This document shows positions 17,710-26,455 of a stretch of DNA of 64,000 nucleotides, piece after piece (the stretch's first letter is position 1; the number at the start of each line of letters is the position of its first letter). Source of the stretch: Methylorubrum suomiense (GTDB lineage: Bacteria; Pseudomonadota; Alphaproteobacteria; Rhizobiales; Beijerinckiaceae); contig NZ_BPRE01000004.1 in assembly GCF_022179765.1 (NCBI RefSeq), positions 248,001 through 312,000 of the forward strand, read 5' to 3'. The notes under the pieces were generated by a model, which did not search any database, was not told the DNA's origin, and was given only the letters and a program-made list of their open reading frames with translations. The translations under genes and the position numbers were made by a program.

Positions 17710-20700
17710 TCACTCGGCCGCCTGCGGCAGCCGCATCGCCTCACCATCCGTCCCCTCGCGGACCGCGCCGGCCGGGGGTAGGCCCCGCCCCTTCACCAGG
17801 GCGTAGACCGCCGGGATGACCACCAGGGTCAGCGCAGTCGAGGAGACCATCCCGCCGATCATCGGCACCGCGATGCGCTGCATGACCTCGGAGCCTGAAC
17901 CGGTACTCCAGAGGATGGGCAGCAGGCCCGCCATGATGGCGACGACCGTCATCATCTTGGGCCGGACCCGCTCGACCGCGCCGACCATGATGGCCCGGCG
18001 CAGGTCCGGGCGCGCGAGCGGGCGTCCCTCGCGCTCGCACTGGGCGCGGACCTCGTCGAGGGCGTGGTCGAGGTAGACCAGCATGATCACCCCGGTCTCG
18101 GCAGCGACGCCGGCCAGGGCGATGAAGCCGACCGCCACAGCGACCGACAGGTTGAAGCTCATCCACCAGAGCAGCCACACCCCGCCGACCAGGGCAAAAG
18201 GCAGCGACAGCATCACGATGAGTGTCTCGGTCAGGCGCCGGAAGTTCAGGTAGAGCAGCAGGAACACGATCAGCAGCGTCAGCGGCACCACGACCGCGAG
18301 GCGCGCCTCCGCACGCTCCAGGTACTCGTACTGTCCGCTCCACTGCAGGGTCGTGCCCTGGGGAAGCCGCACCGCGTCTGCCACCGCCTTGCGCGCCTCG
18401 GCGACGTAGCCGCCGAGGTCTCGCCCGGCGATGTCGACGAAGAGGTAGACCGCGAGATGCCCGTTCTCGGTGCGGATCAAGGTCGGCCCTCGGGTGAGCT
18501 CGACCTTCGCCACCTCACCGAGCGGCACCGTGCCGCCGGTCGGCAGCGGCACCTGGACCTCTGTCGCGATGGCCCTTGGGTCCGAGCGGAAGGCGCGCGG
18601 GTAGCGCACATTGACGGTGTAGCGCTCGCGGCCCTCGACCGTGTTCGTCACGGACTGCCCACCCAGGGCCGTCGCGACGACGTCCTGCACGTCCCCGACC
18701 ATCAGGCCGTAGCGCCCGAGCGCTTCGCGGTCCGGCGTGATGTCGAGGAAGTAGCCCCCGATGACCCGCTCGGCATAGGCGCTCGACGTGCCCGGCACGG
18801 CCCGCACCACCGTCTCCACCTGGCGGGCGACCCCCTCCATCGCCCTGAGGTCGGTGCCCAGCACCTTCACGCCCACCGGGGTGCGGATGCCCGTCGAGAG
18901 CATGTCGATGCGCGCGCGGATCGGCTGCGTCCAGGCATTCGACACACCCGGGAACTGCAGGGCCGCGTCCATCTCCGCCTTGAGGCTCGCGAGCGTCACG
19001 CCCGGGCGCCACTCCGCCTTCGGCTTCAAGGCGATGACCGTCTCGAACATCTCCATCGGCGCGGGGTCGGTGGCCGTGTTGGCGCGCCCAGCCTTGCCGT
19101 AGACCGAGGCCACCTCGGGGAAGCTCTTGATGATGCGGTCCTGGGTGGCGAGGAGCTCGCCGGCCTTGGTCACCGAGATGCCCGGCAGGGTCGTCGGCAT
19201 GTAGAGCAGCGTGCCTTCGTCGAGCTCCGGCATGAACTCGGATCCGAGTTGCCGGGCCGGCCAAGCGGTCGCGGCCAGTACGCCGACGGCGAGCAGGATG
19301 GTGAGGAGTCGGGCTCGCAGAACGCCGGCGATGAGAGGCCGGTACAGCCAGATCAGGAGCCGGTTCAGCGGGTTGCGGTGCTCCGGGACGATGCGCCCGC
19401 GCACGAACAGCACCATCAGGGCTGGCACCAGCGTGACCGAGAGGAGCGCCGCCGCCGCCATGGCGAAGGTCTTGGTGAAGGCGAGCGGCCCGAACAGCCG
19501 TCCCTCCTGGCTCTCCAGGGTGAAGATCGGCAGGAAGCTCACCGTGATGACGAGGAGCGAGAAGAACAGGGACGGCCCGACCTCCGCAGCGGCCTCGACG
19601 AGGACCTCGACCCGCGGCTTGCCCGGGGGCGCCCGCTCCAGGTGCTTGTGGGCGTTCTCGATCATCACGATGGCGGCGTCGACCATGGCGCCGACCGCGA
19701 TGGCGATGCCGCCCAGGCTCATGATGTTGGCGCCAATTCCGAGCGCCCTCATGCCGGCGAAGGCCATCAGGATACCGACCGGCAGCATCAGGATGGCCAC
19801 GAGCGCGCTGCGCACGTGCAGCAGGAACACGATGCAGACGAGAGAGACGACGATGCTCTCCTCGACCAGCGTGTGGCGCAGGGTGTCGATGGCCGCGTCG
19901 ATGAGCTGCGAGCGGTCGTAGACCGGCAGGATCTCGGTGCCGGCCGGCAGGCTTTTCGCGACCTCTGCGAGCTTCGCCTTCACCCCCTCGATGACGTTGA
20001 GTGCGTTGGCGCCGAAGCGCTGCAGGACGATGCCGCCGGCGACCTCGCCCTCGCCGTTCATCTCGGTGATGCCGCGGCGCTCGTCCGGCCCGAGCTCGAC
20101 CCGGGCGACGTCCCGGAGCCGCAGCGGCGTGCCGCCCACGGTCTTGAGCACGATGTTCTCGATATCGGCGACGCTCTTCAGGTAACCGCGCCCGCGCACC
20201 ATGAACTCGAACTCGGACAGCTCGACCGTGCGCCCGCCGACGTCGGCGTTGCTCGACTGGATGGCGTCCCGGAGCTTGTTGAGGCTGATGCCCTGCGCGC
20301 GCAGCCGGTTCGGGTCCACGACGACGTTGTACTGCTTCACGAACCCGCCGACGCCCGCGACCTCGGCCACGCCCTCCGCGCGCGAGGCCCCGAACCGGAT
20401 GACCCAATCCTGCAGCGACCGAAGCTCGGCGAGCGTCCGTTCCTTCGCGACGACGACGTACTGGTAGACCCAGCCCACACCGGTCGCGTCGGGTCCGAGG
20501 GTCGGCGTCACGCCGACCGGCAGGCGGCTCGCTGCACCGTTGAGGAACTCCAGCACGCGCGAGCGCGCCCAGTACGGGTCGGTGCCGTCCTCAAAGATGA
20601 CGTAGACGAAGGACACCCCGAAGAACGAGAAGCCGCGCACCACCTTCGCCTTCGGAACCGTCAGCATGGCGGTCGTGAGGGGGAAGGTGACGACGTCCTC

Positions 20701-20883
20701 GACGGTCGTCGGACTTTGCCCGGGGTATTCGGTGTAGACGATGGCCTGCACGTCCGAGAGGTCGGGGATGGCGTCGAGCGGCAGGGTCTTGAGCGCCAGG
20801 ACGCCGGTCGCCACCGCGAACACGGTCCCGATCAGCACCAGGACGAGGTTGCGGGCCGACCAGCCGATCAGGCGGGCGATCAC
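17710..20883 (-). CDS. cusA: CusA-type Cu(I)/Ag(I) efflux RND transporter
   Basis: 1057 aa. The TM4 signature VDAAIVMIENAHKHLE is the monovalent-metal form. The three methionines that form the periplasmic relay site in E. coli CusA are all present in context: LLYMPTTLPGIS, APMEMFETVIALKP and IRARIDMLSTGIRTPVGVKV. It exports Cu+ and Ag+ from periplasm or inner membrane to the outside using protons. Its start overlaps the cusB stop by 4 bases. No CusC-type outer-membrane channel or CusF is recognisable nearby. The DUF411 protein downstream may take the chaperone role. Confidence 0.95.
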   Translation of the reverse strand: MIARLIGWSARNLVLVLIGTVFAVATGVLALKTLPLDAIPDLSDVQAIVYTEYPGQSPTTVEDVVTFPLTTAMLTVPKAKVVRGFSFFGVSFVYVIFEDGTDPYWARSRVLEFLNGAASRLPVGVTPTLGPDATGVGWVYQYVVVAKERTLAELRSLQDWVIRFGASRAEGVAEVAGVGGFVKQYNVVVDPNRLRAQGISLNKLRDAIQSSNADVGGRTVELSEFEFMVRGRGYLKSVADIENIVLKTVGGTPLRLRDVARVELGPDERRGITEMNGEGEVAGGIVLQRFGANALNVIEGVKAKLAEVAKSLPAGTEILPVYDRSQLIDAAIDTLRHTLVEESIVVSLVCIVFLLHVRSALVAILMLPVGILMAFAGMRALGIGANIMSLGGIAIAVGAMVDAAIVMIENAHKHLERAPPGKPRVEVLVEAAAEVGPSLFFSLLVITVSFLPIFTLESQEGRLFGPLAFTKTFAMAAAALLSVTLVPALMVLFVRGRIVPEHRNPLNRLLIWLYRPLIAGVLRARLLTILLAVGVLAATAWPARQLGSEFMPELDEGTLLYMPTTLPGISVTKAGELLATQDRIIKSFPEVASVYGKAGRANTATDPAPMEMFETVIALKPKAEWRPGVTLASLKAEMDAALQFPGVSNAWTQPIRARIDMLSTGIRTPVGVKVLGTDLRAMEGVARQVETVVRAVPGTSSAYAERVIGGYFLDITPDREALGRYGLMVGDVQDVVATALGGQSVTNTVEGRERYTVNVRYPRAFRSDPRAIATEVQVPLPTGGTVPLGEVAKVELTRGPTLIRTENGHLAVYLFVDIAGRDLGGYVAEARKAVADAVRLPQGTTLQWSGQYEYLERAEARLAVVVPLTLLIVFLLLYLNFRRLTETLIVMLSLPFALVGGVWLLWWMSFNLSVAVAVGFIALAGVAAETGVIMLVYLDHALDEVRAQCEREGRPLARPDLRRAIMVGAVERVRPKMMTVVAIMAGLLPILWSTGSGSEVMQRIAVPMIGGMVSSTALTLVVIPAVYALVKGRGLPPAGAVREGTDGEAMRLPQAAE

Positions 20884-22361
20884 GGCGTGCCTCCCGCGCT
20901 CGCCGCCTGCCGGTCATCCTTGGGCGCGGTCATGCCCTGCAGCGCCGCCTTCAGGTTGCTCTCGGCGTCGATCAGGAAGTTCGCCGCGGTAACCACGCGG
21001 TCACCGGCCGTGACCCCCTCGCGGATCTCGACGTAGCCCCGGCCGCGGAGGCCGACCGTCACCGGCTTCGGCTCGAAGCGCCCCTCGCCGTGGTCGAGCA
21101 GCACGACCTGGCGCTCGCCGGTGTCGATGACCGCGTCGTCGGGCACCGCCACCACTGGCTTGGCGTCGCCTGTCGCGATCTCGACGTCCGCGTACATCGA
21201 CGGGCGCAGGGCGCCGTCGGGGTTCGGCAACTCGATACGTAGCCGGGCGGTTCGGGTCTCCATGTTGAGGTGGGGGTAGATCCGGGTCACCGTCCCGCTG
21301 AAGGTCCGGTCCGGGAAGGCCCGCGCCCGGACCGTCGCCCTCTGCCCCTCCGCTACCCCGGCCAAGTCGCGCTCGGTCACGTCGGCTAGCACCCAGACAC
21401 GAGTGTGGTCGACGATGCGGAACAGGACGTCGCCGGACTTGGCCTTCATCCCGTCCGAGACGTTGCGCTCGACCACGACGCCGTCCCGGGGCGCGAACCA
21501 TGTGATGGAGGGTGGCACCTTATGGGTTCGCTCGATCTCGTCGATGACCTCCGGCGGGATGGCGAGGTTCTCCAGGCGCCGACGGCCGCCCTCGTAGCCG
21601 ATGGAGGTCAGGTACTGGGCCGCGACCGCGTTGATCTCGGGCGCGAACAGGCGCAGCAACGGCTGGCCCTTGCGGACGTGGTCGCCCGTGGTGACCGGCT
21701 CGACCTTCTCGATGAAGGCGTCCGTGCGCATGGCGATGACGGAGACGCGGCGCTCGTCCTCCTCGACGCTGCCCGGCGCCCGCACCAGAACCGACAGGAC
21801 GCGGCGCTCCGCGAGCTCGGTCCGCACGCCCGTGCGCTGGACCTTGCCCGGCGAGACCGTCACGACGCCGCCCTCGTCCTCGCCCGCGTAGACGGGGATG
21901 TAGTCCATTCCCATCGAGTCCTTCTTCGACACCGGCGAGGTGTCCGGCAGCCCCATCGGGTTCCGGTAGTAGAGGACGCGCCGGGCGTCGCCGCCGGGCT
22001 TGGCCGCCTCGACCGGCTCCGCGTCGTGCCCGGCCATGTCCGCGGGCATAGACTCGCCGTCCTCGTCGTCGAAGCGCACGTCCTCGCTGGCGCGGACGGC
22101 CCGGAACTCCCGGCCGTCCGCCGTCACCATCGGCGACGCCGAGTAGGCGGGCTTCCCGTCCGGGTCCCGGTAGTAGACCACCGGTCCGGACGCGGGCTTG
22201 GACGGAGCCGGCGCCTGCGCGGCGGGCAGCAAGCGGGCGACGCCGTGCCGGGCCCGCTCGACCAGCGCCGGCACGGGACCGTCCTGCTGTCCGGCCCAGT
22301 AGCCGAGGCCCCCCGCCGCGAGCGCGGCGAGGGTGCCGGCGAACCATGCCTGGCGGGTCAT
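20880..22361 (-). CDS. cusB: CusB-type RND periplasmic adaptor with heavy-metal-binding domain
   Basis: 493 aa. An N-terminal anchor (AWFAGTLAALAAGGLGYWAG) is followed by two copies of the short metal-binding element typical of CusB-like proteins: YYRDPDGKPAYSASP and YYRNPMGLPDTSPVSKKDS, the second ending GMDYIPVYAGED. The adaptor core follows: VRAPGSVEEDERRVSVIAMR, hairpin region, WFAPRDGVVVERNVSDGM, beta-barrel and C-terminal domains. It links CusA to an outer-membrane channel and hands over Cu+/Ag+. It overlaps the FixH-like gene upstream and cusA downstream by 4 bases each, so the three are translationally coupled. Confidence 0.93.
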   Translation of the reverse strand: MTRQAWFAGTLAALAAGGLGYWAGQQDGPVPALVERARHGVARLLPAAQAPAPSKPASGPVVYYRDPDGKPAYSASPMVTADGREFRAVRASEDVRFDDEDGESMPADMAGHDAEPVEAAKPGGDARRVLYYRNPMGLPDTSPVSKKDSMGMDYIPVYAGEDEGGVVTVSPGKVQRTGVRTELAERRVLSVLVRAPGSVEEDERRVSVIAMRTDAFIEKVEPVTTGDHVRKGQPLLRLFAPEINAVAAQYLTSIGYEGGRRRLENLAIPPEVIDEIERTHKVPPSITWFAPRDGVVVERNVSDGMKAKSGDVLFRIVDHTRVWVLADVTERDLAGVAEGQRATVRARAFPDRTFSGTVTRIYPHLNMETRTARLRIELPNPDGALRPSMYADVEIATGDAKPVVAVPDDAVIDTGERQVVLLDHGEGRFEPKPVTVGLRGRGYVEIREGVTAGDRVVTAANFLIDAESNLKAALQGMTAPKDDRQAASAGGTP

Positions 22362-22777
22362 CTCGCGGCCTGAAGGACCAGCCTGTCCTCGACCGTGCCG
22401 GTCTCGCCTTGGATCTTGGCGGCCAGCGACAGGCGCCAGCGGCCCTGCATCGAGAGCTTGGCCTTGAAGCGGTAGACGCCGGGCTCGGTCGAGGGGACCT
22501 GCTCCACCTTGGTGGCCATCTCCTCCATGGCGTCGGGGGCCATGTCGAGGCGCTTGGCGAAGACCACGGCGTCGGTCACCGGCTTGCCGTTCCGCTGGTC
22601 GACGAGCCGGACGGCGATGACGGCCTCGCCGACCTTCGCCTCCTGCTGCAGGAGTTCGAAGCGGTAATCCTTGATGTCTGCCAAGGCGGGCGGGGCGAAC
22701 GTCGACACCGACAGTGCGGCGCCGAGCAGCGCGGCCGGCACGGCGCGCGCGAAGGGGTTCTTGGTCACGGATCTCAT
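22358..22777 (-). CDS. FixH/YtkA-like periplasmic protein
   Basis: 139 aa with a signal peptide at about residues 1-34 (ending in ALA). The mature protein is a single beta-sandwich like FixH/YtkA domains: YRFELLQQEAKVGEAVIAVR, DAVVFAKRLDMAPDAMEEMA, TEPGVYRFKAKLSMQGRWRL. The MAPDAMEEM segment offers methionines for copper. YtkA-like domains are also seen fused to the adaptor at 4857, which suggests a common accessory role in RND copper export. GGAG lies before the ATG at 22777. It is the first structural gene after the leader ORF, and its stop overlaps the cusB start by 4 bases. Confidence 0.8.
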   Translation of the reverse strand: MRSVTKNPFARAVPAALLGAALSVSTFAPPALADIKDYRFELLQQEAKVGEAVIAVRLVDQRNGKPVTDAVVFAKRLDMAPDAMEEMATKVEQVPSTEPGVYRFKAKLSMQGRWRLSLAAKIQGETGTVEDRLVLQAAR

Positions 22778-22821
22778 CTCCTGAACACGATGGATGGCGA
22801 CGCGCGGATGCGTGTCACCGT

Positions 22822-22839
22822 GCCGGCGCGAGCGCCGGC
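22822..22839 (-). promoter_or_regulatory. perfect GC hairpin after the cus leader
   Basis: GCCGGCGC-GA-GCGCCGGC, with 8-base perfect arms, begins 10 bases after the leader stop at 22850 and ends 44 bases before the FixH-like start. No T-run follows. It is equivalent in position to the inverted repeats behind the other four leaders. Confidence 0.5.
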
Positions 22840-22849
22840 GGCATCGGGT

Positions 22850-23260
22850 TCAGGCTCGGGGTGGCTCGGGTAGCGGTGGCCCGTGCAGGCTGGCGAAGGA
22901 CGCCGTGTCGGGCCAAGCCGGTGCCGCACGCGTCGCGCTTGGCGCCGCGATGGTGATCGCGATCGGCAGCAGAGAGGCGACGCTGGCGAGGCAGAGCGCC
23001 ATCAACGGGCAGCCCGACTTGGCGCAGTCCGGCTTGTCCGCCTTCTCCGGCGGGCAGCAGGGCATGTCGTCCATGTTCATGCCGCCCATGTCCATGCCGG
23101 CATGGTCCATGGCGGGCATCGGCTCGTGCGAGCCGCGGGCCTGAACCGTCGCGAACGCGTGCATGCCCGCGGCGGCCGCGGAGGCGGTCACCGGCGTCAG
23201 GGCTAGGCTGAGAACCGCCAGGAGCGGAAGCAGCCGCCAGAGGGCGAGCCAGAACGTCAC
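22850..23260 (-). CDS. Met/Cys-rich exported leader ORF ending PPRA, upstream of cus operon
   Basis: 136 aa from a GTG start. An N-terminal hydrophobic segment (WLALWRLLPLLAVLSLALTP) is followed by a striking copper-type stretch, MDHAGMDMGGMNMDDMPCC, then PDCAKSGCPLMALC, a second hydrophobic segment, and the end GPPLPEPPRA. This resembles DUF2946-like copper-associated proteins. It sits 72 bases upstream of the cus genes, in the slot that carries a PPR-ending leader in every RND operon of the window. The start is uncertain. The GTG at 23260 overlaps the stop of a tiny upstream ORF (23257-23292) as GTGA. A GTG at 23398 is the longer alternative. Confidence 0.6.
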   Translation of the reverse strand: MTFWLALWRLLPLLAVLSLALTPVTASAAAAGMHAFATVQARGSHEPMPAMDHAGMDMGGMNMDDMPCCPPEKADKPDCAKSGCPLMALCLASVASLLPIAITIAAPSATRAAPAWPDTASFASLHGPPLPEPPRA

Positions 23261-23292
23261 GAATCGACGATGCCAGTTTTTAGGGTAAGCAT
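23257..23292 (-). CDS. possible 11-codon upstream ORF coupled to the cus leader
   Basis: MLTLKTGIVDS, with GGAAGG 4 bases before the ATG and a TGA overlapping the GTG of the cus leader. It is too short to judge by content. It is listed because the spacing and overlap would allow translational coupling and would support the GTG at 23260 as the leader start. Confidence 0.25.
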   Translation of the reverse strand: MLTLKTGIVDS

Positions 23293-23443
23293 AAAGCCTT
23301 CCGGCCTCCCGCACGTAGCAGTTGGCCCGGATAAGGCTTTCCACGATGGGAAGGTCAACCCTGTGAGGGTAGCCTGCCTTACGGTCGTCGAGAATCACGC
23401 CCTAGGGGACTATGCGTCGCCCGATCGGCTCTGCGTTAGATGG

Positions 23444-23608
23444 CTAGATCATGGAGCGGATGCGGGCGGCCATCGTGTCGACGGCGAATGGCTTGGTCAA
23501 GACCGCCATGCCCGGTACGAGATGCTTGTTTTCGAGAATCTAATTCGCGGCGTAGCCGGTGGTGAACGGCACCTTCAGGTCGGGCCGGGAGACACGACCC
23601 ACATTGTC
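23444..23608 (-). pseudogene. C-terminal scrap of a response-regulator receiver domain
   Basis: The minus strand reads RPDLKVPFTTGYAAN, a stop, then ILENKHLVPGMAVLTKPFAVDTMAARIRSMI and a final stop at 23444. This is the end of a receiver domain of the type found in hybrid histidine kinases (FTTGYA, the conserved Lys in LTKPF, the last helix). One in-frame TAG (23540) interrupts it, and everything upstream is missing. It abuts the IS3 remnant, so insertion and deletion probably removed the rest. Confidence 0.65.
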
Positions 23609-23696
23609 CATGTGTCCGCCGTCAGCGCTCGTGAGACGGATTGAGGCCCCTGCACGAACGGAGGATGGCTGGTTCATCGTAGCCCCAGGAGCGAAG

Positions 23697-24080
23697 ATGA
23701 AACAGTCATCCAGGCTGGTGAAAAAGCCGGCAGAGACCGTGCTCAAGGACATCCGCCGGGCCACGCGCCGGCAGTTATCGGCGGAGGAGAAGATCCGCAT
23801 CGTGCTGGAGGGCCTGCGCGGTGAGGACAGCATCGCCGGACTGTGTCGGCGCGAGAGCATCGTCTCGTCAATGTACTACGGCCGGTCCATGGAGTTCCTG
23901 GAAACTGGCAAGCGGCGGCTTGCCGGCGACACGCCCGTGCCGCAACTGCGGATGAGGTCAAGGACCTGCGCCGCGAGGCGGGCGCGCTGAAGGAGGTCGT
24001 GGCCGACCTCGTTCTGGAGAACCGCCTGCTCAAAGAAATGCATGAGCGGGGCTATGGACGACGAGGCATGAGGTATCCGG
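23697..24080 (+). mobile_element. truncated, frameshifted IS3-family element (orfA only)
   Basis: From the ATG at 23697 the frame encodes an IS3 orfA: RRQLSAEEKIRIVLEGLRGE, SIAGLCRRESIVSSMYYG (HTH), and then a break near 23935. In the next frame the coiled-coil end continues: DEVKDLRREAGALKEVVADL, VLENRLLKE. It stops matching at the expected start of orfB (MRYPDF, about 24068), where the DUF2235 gene begins from the other side. No orfB and no terminal repeats remain, so it is an inactive fragment. The convergent DUF2235 frame appears to run a few codons into it. Confidence 0.75.
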
Positions 24081-25563
24081 ATTTCGCTGCCCCTGGGTTT
24101 GGCGAGCCCGGCGCATAAGCGGTCCGGAAGTCCCGGTGGTTCGCCAACGCCAACGGCCTATAGGGACCTTTCCCATCACATTGGGTCACCTCGGCCAGAT
24201 CGAATCTTTCCCTGACGCTCGGGTGGACCAGGGCATCCTCCGGGATCTCCCGGACCTTCACCGGCCATCCCAGCCATCCCATGCGACGGGACAGCCAGCG
24301 GGGAAGGATGCCGGCGATGGAGTCGTGCATGCCGGCGACCTCGCAGTGCTGCATACCATCGGACGCCGGATGCAGGTGCAGCCGGCCGGTACCGGGCTCT
24401 CCGGACACCATCCCGTCGACCCGAAGCGGATCCGGGATCTTGGTGGCCTGCTCCACCATCCACTGCAAGGCGACGTCGGACAGCCGGCTCTCGGCTTCGG
24501 GGTAGCTGCCGCCGATGTCGGAGTGGTTGCCGGCGAACCACATCTGGATGAGCGGATCAGGCTCGCCCTGGACCTTTTTCCGCACCCCGTCCCGGCTGCC
24601 CCACCTGACCCGCGGGAAGTCGGCGCGGGTCTCGTCGATGGAGAGGGCATGCCGGGCATAGCCGACATGGCCGCTCAGCAGTTGGTCGTAGTTCCCGGAG
24701 CGCCATTGCGCGATGTGCCAGCGCGCCTTCCCGTTCACCGGTGAGTCGGTGATGGTCTTGACCGCTGTCGGCAGCCAACGCCAGAGGACGAACGCCGCAG
24801 TGAGCGAGAGGGTGGCCAGGAACGGGCGCCAGTAGCCGGTGCCGAACGCTAGGTCGGACAGGACGGCGGGCACGGCTGCAACCAGCACGGCCAGGATCGT
24901 CAGGCCGGCCGCGATGCCCCACCACTTGGGTCCGGTCGCGCCGAGCGAGGCGACGGTGTCGAACACGCCGATGAAGTGCGGTGCCACGTTCGAGGAAAGG
25001 TCGTCACCCGACCTGTACTTGCGCCGGAATCGCCTCGCCAACTCGAACCGGTCCTTCTCGTAGTCGCCGCCCCGCGGTGAACCCGCGCCGTACTCATAGA
25101 CCTTGATCACCGCCTCATCCGCGATGTCCCGCGTCGCCTTGCGGAAGCGTGGAAGGTCTCCGCCCGGCACTTTCGTCGGGACGCCGCACAGGAACAGAAC
25201 GTTGGCCACGCAACGGGCCGTGTAGGCCCCTCGGCTGAAGCCGATCAGGTAGATGCGGTCGCCGGGCTCGTAGTGGTTGATGACGAACTCGTAGCAGTCG
25301 GCGATGTTCTTCGTGATGCCCAGGCCGGTCACCGAGGACAGCAGCTTCTGCAGTCGGCGGTAGGCACCGACGAAACCCGGGGCCGAGCCGTCCGTGCCGA
25401 GGCCGGCGTCGTAGAAGGCGACCTGCTCGCGCGGGTCAATGCCGCTGTCCGGCCCGACCCGGCAGACGCGGTAGAGCTTGTAGACGTTGCTGAGGCGCTG
25501 TTCCTCGCGGAGGCCACCTTCCTGGCCGGTGCCATCCGAGAAGACCACGATGTTCTTGGCCAC
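24052..25563 (-). CDS. DUF2235 alpha/beta-hydrolase-like protein
   Basis: 503 aa from the GTG at 25563, which has a strong CAGGAGG before it and begins at the family's conserved start AKNIVVFSDGTGQEGG. The nucleophile motif is IGFSRGAYTARCVANVLFLCG. FYDAGLGTDG and GNHSDIGGSYPEAESRLSD fit the DUF2235 fold, which includes type VI phospholipase effectors (Tle1-like) and many uncharacterised proteins. Two TM segments (about residues 220-265) lie in the middle. No VgrG or other T6SS gene is near, so an effector role is unsupported. The last few codons (GYLMPRRP) lie in the IS3 remnant, so the natural C-terminus may have been cut. A longer start at 25731 is possible but unsupported. Confidence 0.85.
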   Translation of the reverse strand: MAKNIVVFSDGTGQEGGLREEQRLSNVYKLYRVCRVGPDSGIDPREQVAFYDAGLGTDGSAPGFVGAYRRLQKLLSSVTGLGITKNIADCYEFVINHYEPGDRIYLIGFSRGAYTARCVANVLFLCGVPTKVPGGDLPRFRKATRDIADEAVIKVYEYGAGSPRGGDYEKDRFELARRFRRKYRSGDDLSSNVAPHFIGVFDTVASLGATGPKWWGIAAGLTILAVLVAAVPAVLSDLAFGTGYWRPFLATLSLTAAFVLWRWLPTAVKTITDSPVNGKARWHIAQWRSGNYDQLLSGHVGYARHALSIDETRADFPRVRWGSRDGVRKKVQGEPDPLIQMWFAGNHSDIGGSYPEAESRLSDVALQWMVEQATKIPDPLRVDGMVSGEPGTGRLHLHPASDGMQHCEVAGMHDSIAGILPRWLSRRMGWLGWPVKVREIPEDALVHPSVRERFDLAEVTQCDGKGPYRPLALANHRDFRTAYAPGSPNPGAAKSGYLMPRRP

Positions 25564-25991
25564 GCCCCCCTCCTGCAGCCGGGATGGTCCTGGAATGGAA
25601 CCCATCTTGCGAGGCTGGATCGCGTCCGACGCCCAGTCAGACCCGTTAAGCCCAGCTTCGAGAGTCGCAACCGCTAGGTTCTTTGTTTGTTCCCAATCTG
25701 AAACCAGAGTGTACGCGGTGACGGAGGCCATGGCCTCCGAGCAGGAAGCCCGGCGGGCGAAGTCGCGCCCTGCACGCGAACAACCTCACCCCTGACACTA
25801 AGGCGGCCGGAATGGCGGCCGGGACCTAACCCCCTACCGGCGGCCGGCCCCGCCGGTGCCCGGATTTGAACCTCGCTCACCGGACCGAACGGTTGGGGCG
25901 GATACATCCAAGGACTTTCGTCGGGGCGCCACTCGTTGAGCGCCAAAAAGCTCATGGTCTGCCCGCGTGGATGTGCTATGCACCCCGTATC
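25564..25991. other. 428-base stretch without a supported gene
   Basis: It holds the 5' side of the DUF2235 gene and the region before a leader ORF. Several GC-rich inverted repeats built on CGGCCGG occur at 25802-25860. I see no convincing coding frame and no recognisable operator. Confidence 0.5.
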
Positions 25992-26372
25992 ATGTCGGCC
26001 ACCCGGTCCTTTTGGCGTTCGTTGCTCACGGTCTTCCAGATCGTGTCGCTTGCCGCCTTTTCGGTGGCGGGTGCTGGACACTCGCACGCGGGGGAGCTTC
26101 ACGTCGGACACGACACGTCCGTCTCGGTCGGGTACCAAGTGACTGGAGGGCCAGGTCAGGTTGACGACATGGTGGGCCATGCCGACCGAAGCGCCGAAGA
26201 GTCGGTGGCTGGTCCTTGCGGCCTTTGCTGCCCAGCGTCGTTCGCGCGCTGGGACTGCTTGACCGTCGTGGTTGCCTGGAAGCCCGAGCGAACGTTGGCT
26301 GGCGTCCGCAAAGTCACGTTCGACAGCGTGGTTCCTGAGACGCTTCCTAAACCCCCTCGAACCTTCGCCTGA
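25992..26372 (+). CDS. exported leader ORF with CGLCC cluster and C-terminal PPRTFA, upstream of RND operon
   Basis: 126 aa. A signal segment (SLLTVFQIVSLAAFSVAGAG) is followed by HSHAGELHVGHD, a cysteine cluster GPCGLCCPASFARWDC at about residues 74-89, and the end TLPKPPRTFA. The ending matches the leader at 6682 (LPEPPRTLA), and the two head paralogous RND operons. It stops 83 bases before the adaptor start, with a 9-base-pair hairpin between. Inferred role: a translational metal sensor. The start was chosen because the hydrophobic signal follows it directly; the frame is open upstream. Confidence 0.65.
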   Translation: MSATRSFWRSLLTVFQIVSLAAFSVAGAGHSHAGELHVGHDTSVSVGYQVTGGPGQVDDMVGHADRSAEESVAGPCGLCCPASFARWDCLTVVVAWKPERTLAGVRKVTFDSVVPETLPKPPRTFA

Positions 26373-26398
26373 GGTCCGCGCTCCAACGCGCGCCCTGA

Positions 26399-26423
26399 GC
26401 GGCTGTCCGTGAACGACAGCCGC
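26399..26423 (+). promoter_or_regulatory. 9-bp perfect hairpin between leader and adaptor
   Basis: GCGGCTGTC-CGTGAAC-GACAGCCGC starts 27 bases after the leader stop and ends 32 bases before the adaptor ATG. No T-run follows. It is equivalent to the elements after the other leaders. Confidence 0.55.
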
Positions 26424-26455
26424 CAGCCTCCTTTACGCGAAGGCTCGATCATCCC

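Noticed and set aside
25840..25885. A GGTTCAAATCC string on the minus strand, like a tRNA T-loop
   Set aside because: The flanking bases do not form the T-stem and no anticodon or acceptor arm is present, so neither a tRNA nor a convincing attachment site.
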